A stretch of DNA of 10,425 nucleotides from Patescibacteria group bacterium UBA5187 (GTDB lineage: Bacteria; Patescibacteriota; Minisyncoccia; Phycocordibacterales; PALSA-1337): contig DHWH01000026.1 in assembly GCA_002413065.1 (NCBI GenBank), forward strand, positions 6,456-16,880, read 5' to 3'. Below are positions 6,335 to 10,425 of the stretch, piece by piece. How positions within the stretch are numbered: the first letter of the stretch is position 1; each line of letters opens with the position of its first letter. The translations under genes and the position numbers were made by a program. The notes beneath the pieces were generated by a model. The model searched no databases. It was not told the origin of the DNA and saw only the letters and a list, made by a program, of their open reading frames with translations.

Positions 6335-7062
6335 TATGCTTTTCCCAGAAACACTTTCTCCAATATGCCGTTTTTAACAATCTCGCTCGGCACCCCTTCG
6401 GTATAGATTTTTCCTTTATCCAGAACATATGCGCGACTGGTAATTTCCAAAAGTGATTTTAAATTGTGTTCAACTACAAAGATCGCCATTCTGCGTTTTT
6501 CATTCACTTCCTTGATCTTGGCGAATACCTCTTTGACAATCTTGGGCGCCAAACCGAGAGACGGTTCATCCAGAAGAAGAACTTTCGGATCAGTCATGAG
6601 TCCTCGTGCAATAGCGAGCATCTGCTGTTGTCCACCGGATAGCGTGCCGGATTTTGCCTTGAGCTTTGCGCGCAATGCAGGAAAAAGCTCGAGCACATTT
6701 TCTATGCGTTCATACCGTTCTTTTGCACTCCGAATTTCCCAGCCACCTATTTCCAAATTTTCCAAGACCGTCAGATGCCTGAAAACGCGTCTTCCCTGCG
6801 GAACAAATGAAATGCCGCGTCGTACGACTTCATGAGATATAGGTTTGAATTCCTGGCCTTCCCACAACACCTTTCCCGATTCGATCGGCGCCAAACCAAA
6901 TATAGCTTTCAATATCGTTGACTTGCCCGCACCGTTCGGCCCCATGAGTGCCACAACTTCCCCTTCATCTATGTAGACCGAGGCACCATCCAAGGCTTTG
7001 ACCCCGCCATAATGGACGTGGATGTCGCGAAGTGAAAGGAGGGTTTCGGTGGAGGTGGGCAT
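6334..7062 (-). CDS. livF: Branched-chain amino acid-type ABC importer ATPase LivF
   Basis: This 242-residue protein is a stand-alone ABC ATPase of the LivF type. It would power a membrane permease that receives ligands from the adjacent binding proteins. Motifs are complete: Walker A GPNGAGKST (41-49), Q-loop Gln89 in FVPQGRRVF, signature LSGGQ (141-145), Walker B VLLLDEP (161-167) with Glu166, and switch His199. The PQGRRVFRHLTVLENLEIG stretch and the DEPSLGLAPKIV segment are characteristic of LivF rather than LivG. Length is normal. It begins 12 nt after the stop of the upstream binding-protein gene and overlaps the following hydrolase by one base. LivG and the permeases LivH and LivM are not in the window. 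The upstream neighbour supports solute uptake, but the ligand need not be a branched-chain amino acid. Confidence 0.95.
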   Translation of the reverse strand: MPTSTETLLSLRDIHVHYGGVKALDGASVYIDEGEVVALMGPNGAGKSTILKAIFGLAPIESGKVLWEGQEFKPISHEVVRRGISFVPQGRRVFRHLTVLENLEIGGWEIRSAKERYERIENVLELFPALRAKLKAKSGTLSGGQQQMLAIARGLMTDPKVLLLDEPSLGLAPKIVKEVFAKIKEVNEKRRMAIFVVEHNLKSLLEITSRAYVLDKGKIYTEGVPSEIVKNGILEKVFLGKA

Positions 7063-7074
7063 AAATTATTTGAA

Positions 7075-8184
7075 TTATTTGGCACTCATGAATTTGCCGT
7101 TTTTAATTATTTTTATCTGATAATTCAACTGAAGCTCACCATGTGCATCGTAATTAATGACACCAAATGCACCTGGATAATTTTTGACACTATGTAAATA
7201 CTCAGCAACTTTCTCTGGGTTATTACCTTTGGTTGCAAAAGCATCCGCTAACAAGTTAACACTATCAAAACCCCATGAAGCAAAATTGCGCGAATTTGGA
7301 TCAGGAAAAGCTTCCGTAAATGGAACATTTCGAGGACTTTCGGCTTGCGTCAATTTGGGAGCAGAATAAATAACGCCTTCTGCATTCGAACCTAACGCAT
7401 CGGCATTCGCACCTTGGATACTTATATTTGTAAGTAAGTATGCCTGTATGCGTGACTCTTTTATCTGTTTTAATAATGCAGGAGTAAAGTTAACCAAAGA
7501 CACGAAGAAAATACTATCGGGTTTAGCAGCCTTTATTTTTACTAATTGAGTACGGATATCACGGCTCTGTTCATCAAATTTTTCTTCTGCAACAACGGAA
7601 ATGCCATCACTTTGCGATGCGTCTTTGATAGTCTGGGAAACAATGGAACCCCAATCATTATTTACGTACAGTAATGCCAGTTTTTTTGTTTGCAATTTAG
7701 CAGACGCATAATCCATAAGCGCCTTACTTGCAGCCGCTTCACTGACATCAAAACGAAAGTTATAGCTGAAAGGTTCCATGAACGAGAGCGTATTACATCC
7801 TGTAGCAAAGTTAACAATCTTATCTTTTTGGGCTCGAGGATTGATGACTGGACACACATTTCCGCCAAATGAAATAAGATATTTCACTTTCTCAAAATTG
7901 ACCAGTTTTTCATATGCGGTAAGACCGATTTTTGGGTCGAACTGATTGTCTGCAAAGATGACATCAAGTTGTGCGCCATTTTCTTTTTTAATTTGAGTGA
8001 GTGCTATATCTATGCCTTTTTTGAGCTGTTCCCCATAAGTAGCGGCATTTCCAGTAAGTGGGGCTATTACACCAATTTTTATAGATTTATTTGACGAGGT
8101 TGTCTTTGTACGATTTTGAACAATGAGAACAATCGCCGAAATTATAATTAATAAAACAAGAAGTATTTTTGTTGGTTTGGACAT
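7075..8184 (-). CDS. LivJ/LivK-type ABC substrate-binding protein, membrane-anchored (third in operon)
   Basis: This 369-residue protein is a type I periplasmic-binding-fold receptor, similar in length to LivJ. Residues 7-22 form a hydrophobic anchor after a basic start (MSKPTK), with no lipobox Cys and no clear Ala-X-Ala cleavage site, so it is probably tethered outside the membrane by this helix. The mature domain opens with SIKIGVIAPLTGNAATYGEQ (34-53), the family hallmark, and contains SRDIRTQLVKIKAAKPDSIF in the second lobe. Its only cysteines, Cys111 and Cys130, could form a disulfide. It starts 4 nt after the preceding binding-protein gene and 12 nt before livF, firmly inside the operon. 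It would capture a small ligand, probably an amino acid or related polar solute, for the LivF-powered importer. Ligand specificity is not readable. Confidence 0.92.
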   Translation of the reverse strand: MSKPTKILLVLLIIISAIVLIVQNRTKTTSSNKSIKIGVIAPLTGNAATYGEQLKKGIDIALTQIKKENGAQLDVIFADNQFDPKIGLTAYEKLVNFEKVKYLISFGGNVCPVINPRAQKDKIVNFATGCNTLSFMEPFSYNFRFDVSEAAASKALMDYASAKLQTKKLALLYVNNDWGSIVSQTIKDASQSDGISVVAEEKFDEQSRDIRTQLVKIKAAKPDSIFFVSLVNFTPALLKQIKESRIQAYLLTNISIQGANADALGSNAEGVIYSAPKLTQAESPRNVPFTEAFPDPNSRNFASWGFDSVNLLADAFATKGNNPEKVAEYLHSVKNYPGAFGVINYDAHGELQLNYQIKIIKNGKFMSAK

Positions 8185-8188
8185 GAAG

Positions 8189-9262
8189 CTATTTTACATT
8201 TAATGGCTCCGATTTTCCATTCTTAATAATCCAGAAACCGGGCGCTGAATGAAAATTACGCGTACCTGCTTCTTTAGTGATTTTGCCCGCTTTGCCGTCA
8301 AAGGTAGTCAGATTCGAGAGATACGCATTGAGATCAGTGCCGCTCTCGAAACTATTCACGATCATCATGAATGAATCATATCCGAATGGCGCAGAACGTA
8401 CATTAAAGCGAATGGTTGGAAACTGCTCTTCAAATCGAGTACGAAATGAAATATCAGAGACATTAGCATCGTTATACCAAAGCCCGTCGAACAGTTCCGG
8501 CTTTGCACTGATGCCGAAACCTGCAGAACTGCTGATATTTTTTACGCCAAGATCCTTGAGTTCCTGACCGATAATATCTTCCGTCGGCGGAAATGCGACC
8601 ATATAGAAAACGTCAGGTTTGGAAGCGCGAGCCTTGGTGATAATTGTTTTGAAATCACGCACAGTCGGATCCCATTGATCCTCGTACACTATAGATATTT
8701 TGTATTGAGAGGCGAGTTTTTTGATTGAATTGATAATTGCATTTATGCCTTGCTGATTTTGGTGAAGAATTGCAATAGAGTGAACGCCTTGCTTTTGGGC
8801 TGCGGCCAGCCAACCTCCGGCTTCATCATCCGGCAAGATCAGGTTTGTAAAATTATAATCAGCATTGGCGACCGAAATATCCGAGCAAATACAGATATTT
8901 GGAACTTTATTGCTTGTAGCGATGGGCTTTACGGCATTTCCCGTTCCGGATGTCATCGAAATAAGCACTTGCACCTTATCGACATTGATAAGTTTTTGAG
9001 CGGCACTTGCTGACTGAGTAGGATTGGTACCGTCATCCTCTACAATAACTTTATATGTAAACTTCGTATTTTTTGTATCCTGTTGAGCAAGCTTTATCGC
9101 CCGGTCAATGGAATTGCCGAATACCGCGCCTGGTCCGGTAAGTGGTGCGATAAGGCCAATCTTAACTGTCTGTTTATCTGTCGGGCGCATGAGCGCAATG
9201 ACTACGACAACAATAATGCCGACGACTGCAATTAATCCTAACTTGCTGTTCTTTTGATTCGT
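8189..9262 (-). CDS. LivJ/LivK-type ABC substrate-binding protein, probable non-AUG start (second in operon)
   Basis: The receptor domain starts with VKIGLIAPLTGPGAVFGNS and contains RDFKTIITKARASKPDVFY, as in its two neighbours. The first in-frame ATG (9190) would give 333 residues with no export signal. Upstream, the same frame stays open for 27 more codons to a TAA at 9272-9274 and encodes NQKNSKLG followed by LGLIAVVGIIVVVVIALM, a clear membrane anchor like that of the next gene. No ATG, GTG or TTG occurs there. An ACG at 9260-9262 sits exactly where an ATG would give MNQKNSKLG, so I place the start there (357 residues). An ATT at 9266-9268 is the other candidate. The gene is either begun at a near-cognate codon, mutated, or affected by a sequence error. 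It ends 4 nt before the next binding-protein gene. Confidence 0.85.
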   Translation of the reverse strand, partial: TNQKNSKLGLIAVVGIIVVVVIALMRPTDKQTVKIGLIAPLTGPGAVFGNSIDRAIKLAQQDTKNTKFTYKVIVEDDGTNPTQSASAAQKLINVDKVQVLISMTSGTGNAVKPIATSNKVPNICICSDISVANADYNFTNLILPDDEAGGWLAAAQKQGVHSIAILHQNQQGINAIINSIKKLASQYKISIVYEDQWDPTVRDFKTIITKARASKPDVFYMVAFPPTEDIIGQELKDLGVKNISSSAGFGISAKPELFDGLWYNDANVSDISFRTRFEEQFPTIRFNVRSAPFGYDSFMMIVNSFESGTDLNAYLSNLTTFDGKAGKITKEAGTRNFHSAPGFWIIKNGKSEPLNVK

Positions 9263-9268
9263 TAAAAT

Positions 9269-9429
9269 ATATTAAATAATAACGTTTTAGAGTACGTTAG
9301 TAATAGTAGCATATTGGTTTTTACAGTGAAACGACAATTGTCATGCGCAAACAAGACCTTATCGGCATCCGTTATAGTCAAAATCAAAAGATGAAATTGT
9401 ACGAGATGTTATTAAACAGAAAAATCCTC
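9269..9429. other. Spacer between first and second binding-protein genes
   Basis: This 161-nt AT-rich spacer is the only sizeable gap inside the uptake cluster. It holds a perfect 10-bp palindrome GACAATTGTC (9333-9342) and, nearer the next gene, a TGCTACTAT extended -10-like element (9303-9311). No terminator hairpin was seen after the first gene, although a T-rich stretch follows its stop. No Shine-Dalgarno precedes the next start. Confidence 0.6.
9303..9311 (-). promoter_or_regulatory. Possible extended -10 promoter for the second binding-protein gene
   Basis: Minus-strand TGCTACTAT gives the TG extension plus 4 of 6 matches to TATAAT, about 40 nt before the proposed ACG start at 9262. 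The expected -35 position (TTTCAC at 17 nt) is poor. The palindrome at 9333-9342 lies just upstream. Support is weak. Confidence 0.25.
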
Positions 9430-10425
9430 CTACCACACCTCCATCATCGTTGGAATAATAATGTCCCCGTTCGATTCGATAGAAACTGACTCGTACGTTC
9501 CTTTGAATGAACCGAGATTCTTTATAAAGCGTATAATAACAGCCGGATCATTTGATTTCGTCTGCTGAACTGCATAAACCATAAGTTCTAAATCTGTATA
9601 TGTCACATACCCAAGTGGTGACGCGTCTGTTCCGTAGCGCTTTTTATAATCAACAGAAAACTGAGAACTCAGTTTGTATTTCTGGTATATCAATCCTTTT
9701 GCGTATTCACCCGCTATCCTTTGTGCTTCGGGCGCAATACCAAACCCTACACCTGAGTATAGTTGACCCTTATATCCCATTTCTCTGGTTTGCTTGATTG
9801 CAGTCCCTATCGCAGGACAAAGAACACCGTAGACGATCGCGTCAGGATTTGCCGATTTTAATTTTGAAATCTGACTTCTAAAATCAGAATCTTTGTTGTC
9901 TAGTGTTTCAGATACCGAGTCTATTCCATTACGTTTAAGATCTTCAATTAACATCTGATTAAGAATCACACCCCATTCATCTTGCTGAAAAAGAATGCCA
10001 ACTTTTTTGGCTCCCTGTTTAATAATAGACTCGACAATCATGCGCGCACCATCTTGAGCGGTACTGGCATGTCTTAACACAAATGAAGTGTCTTGAGTAA
10101 GAGCTGGATGTGTAGAATCAGCCCACAAAATAACATTCTTTCTCTGCTCAACAATAGGTTTGAGTACCATACTGCCAGAAGATACACCCGTTACCACAGT
10201 AAGTACCTTGTGGACATCGACAAGATTATTAAACGCCGAAATCGCCTGCTTAGGATCTGAGGCTGAATCTTGTATATAAATATGTACAAGAATGCCTTGT
10301 TCACTAAATTGATCTGCCTTAAACTGATAGCCCTCTCTCAGCAGTTCTCCAATACTTGCAGAAGGACCCGTGAGTGGAAGCACAGCGCCAAAATTAAATT
10401 CGTTTTGAATCCTACTGTTCTTAAT
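9430..10425 (-). CDS. LivJ/LivK-type ABC substrate-binding protein, 5' end beyond the window (first visible)
   Basis: This is a third receptor of the type I periplasmic-binding fold, cut off by the right edge of the window. The frame is open to base 10425, giving 331 visible residues. The GTG at 10381-10383 is not the start: it encodes the Val inside FGAVLPLTGPSASIGE, the strand that opens the mature domain in this family, and 14 more in-frame residues precede it. The membrane anchor or signal peptide should lie beyond the edge. The second lobe has DSDFRSQISKLKSANPDAI, matching its paralogues. It diverges strongly in sequence from the other two, so it probably binds another ligand. A 160-nt spacer separates it from the next gene, so the three may not share one transcript. 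LivH, LivM and LivG may lie further upstream, outside the window. Confidence 0.9.
   Translation of the reverse strand: MKNSRIQNEFNFGAVLPLTGPSASIGELLREGYQFKADQFSEQGILVHIYIQDSASDPKQAISAFNNLVDVHKVLTVVTGVSSGSMVLKPIVEQRKNVILWADSTHPALTQDTSFVLRHASTAQDGARMIVESIIKQGAKKVGILFQQDEWGVILNQMLIEDLKRNGIDSVSETLDNKDSDFRSQISKLKSANPDAIVYGVLCPAIGTAIKQTREMGYKGQLYSGVGFGIAPEAQRIAGEYAKGLIYQKYKLSSQFSVDYKKRYGTDASPLGYVTYTDLELMVYAVQQTKSNDPAVIIRFIKNLGSFKGTYESVSIESNGDIIIPTMMEVW

Noticed and set aside
9343..9489. A 48-codon plus-strand frame starting ATG in the receptor spacer
   Set aside because: It has no ribosome site, runs about 60 nt into the 3' end of the first receptor gene on the opposite strand, and resembles no family I know. 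It may be chance.
10381..10383. GTG as the start of the rightmost receptor gene
   Set aside because: It encodes Val inside the first strand of the mature fold, and the frame continues upstream to the window edge.

Overview
The window looks like a piece of a small bacterial genome of moderate GC content, most plausibly a Patescibacteria/CPR-type organism. That placement is an inference. It rests on a short 725-residue valyl-tRNA synthetase without the usual C-terminal arm, several very small membrane proteins, secreted proteins held by N-terminal membrane anchors rather than lipoboxes, and the absence of Shine-Dalgarno sequences before every gene. At least one gene appears to end in TGA, so UGA is read as stop. 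No tRNA, rRNA, insertion sequence or CRISPR array was seen, and no gene-free stretch exceeds about 170 bases.

Layout. A small DUF378-type two-helix membrane protein (46-285) is the only plus-strand gene. It converges on an ABC exporter (355-2151) across a shared bidirectional terminator at 307-334. Everything else is on the minus strand. In minus-strand reading order from the right edge: a branched-chain amino-acid-type uptake cluster (a 5'-incomplete substrate-binding protein at 9430-10425, a second at 8189-9262, a third at 7075-8184, then livF at 6334-7062 and an SGNH arylesterase-like hydrolase at 5702-6334). Next come a 64-residue SPW-type membrane protein (5404-5598), a cold-shock protein (5068-5265) with a recognisable promoter and a very strong terminator, a secreted Tyr-rich protein with four Cys-Cys pairs (4433-4927), valS (2198-4375) and the ABC exporter.

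How the parts fit. From 9262 to 5702 the genes are packed like an operon: 4 nt between the last two binding proteins, 12 nt to livF, and a 1-nt stop/start overlap from livF into the hydrolase. Three divergent binding proteins with one LivF suggest one permease served by several ligand receptors. LivG, LivH and LivM are not in the window; they may lie beyond the right edge.

Points most worth a second look: the second binding protein has lost a conventional start codon (an ACG sits where ATG is expected, before an in-frame membrane anchor); the secreted Tyr/Cys-pair protein is of unknown function; an esterase is translationally coupled to LivF; valyl-tRNA synthetase carries HMGS in place of HMGH; and Shine-Dalgarno sequences are lacking throughout. 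I did not find a clearly new multi-gene defence or mobile system.
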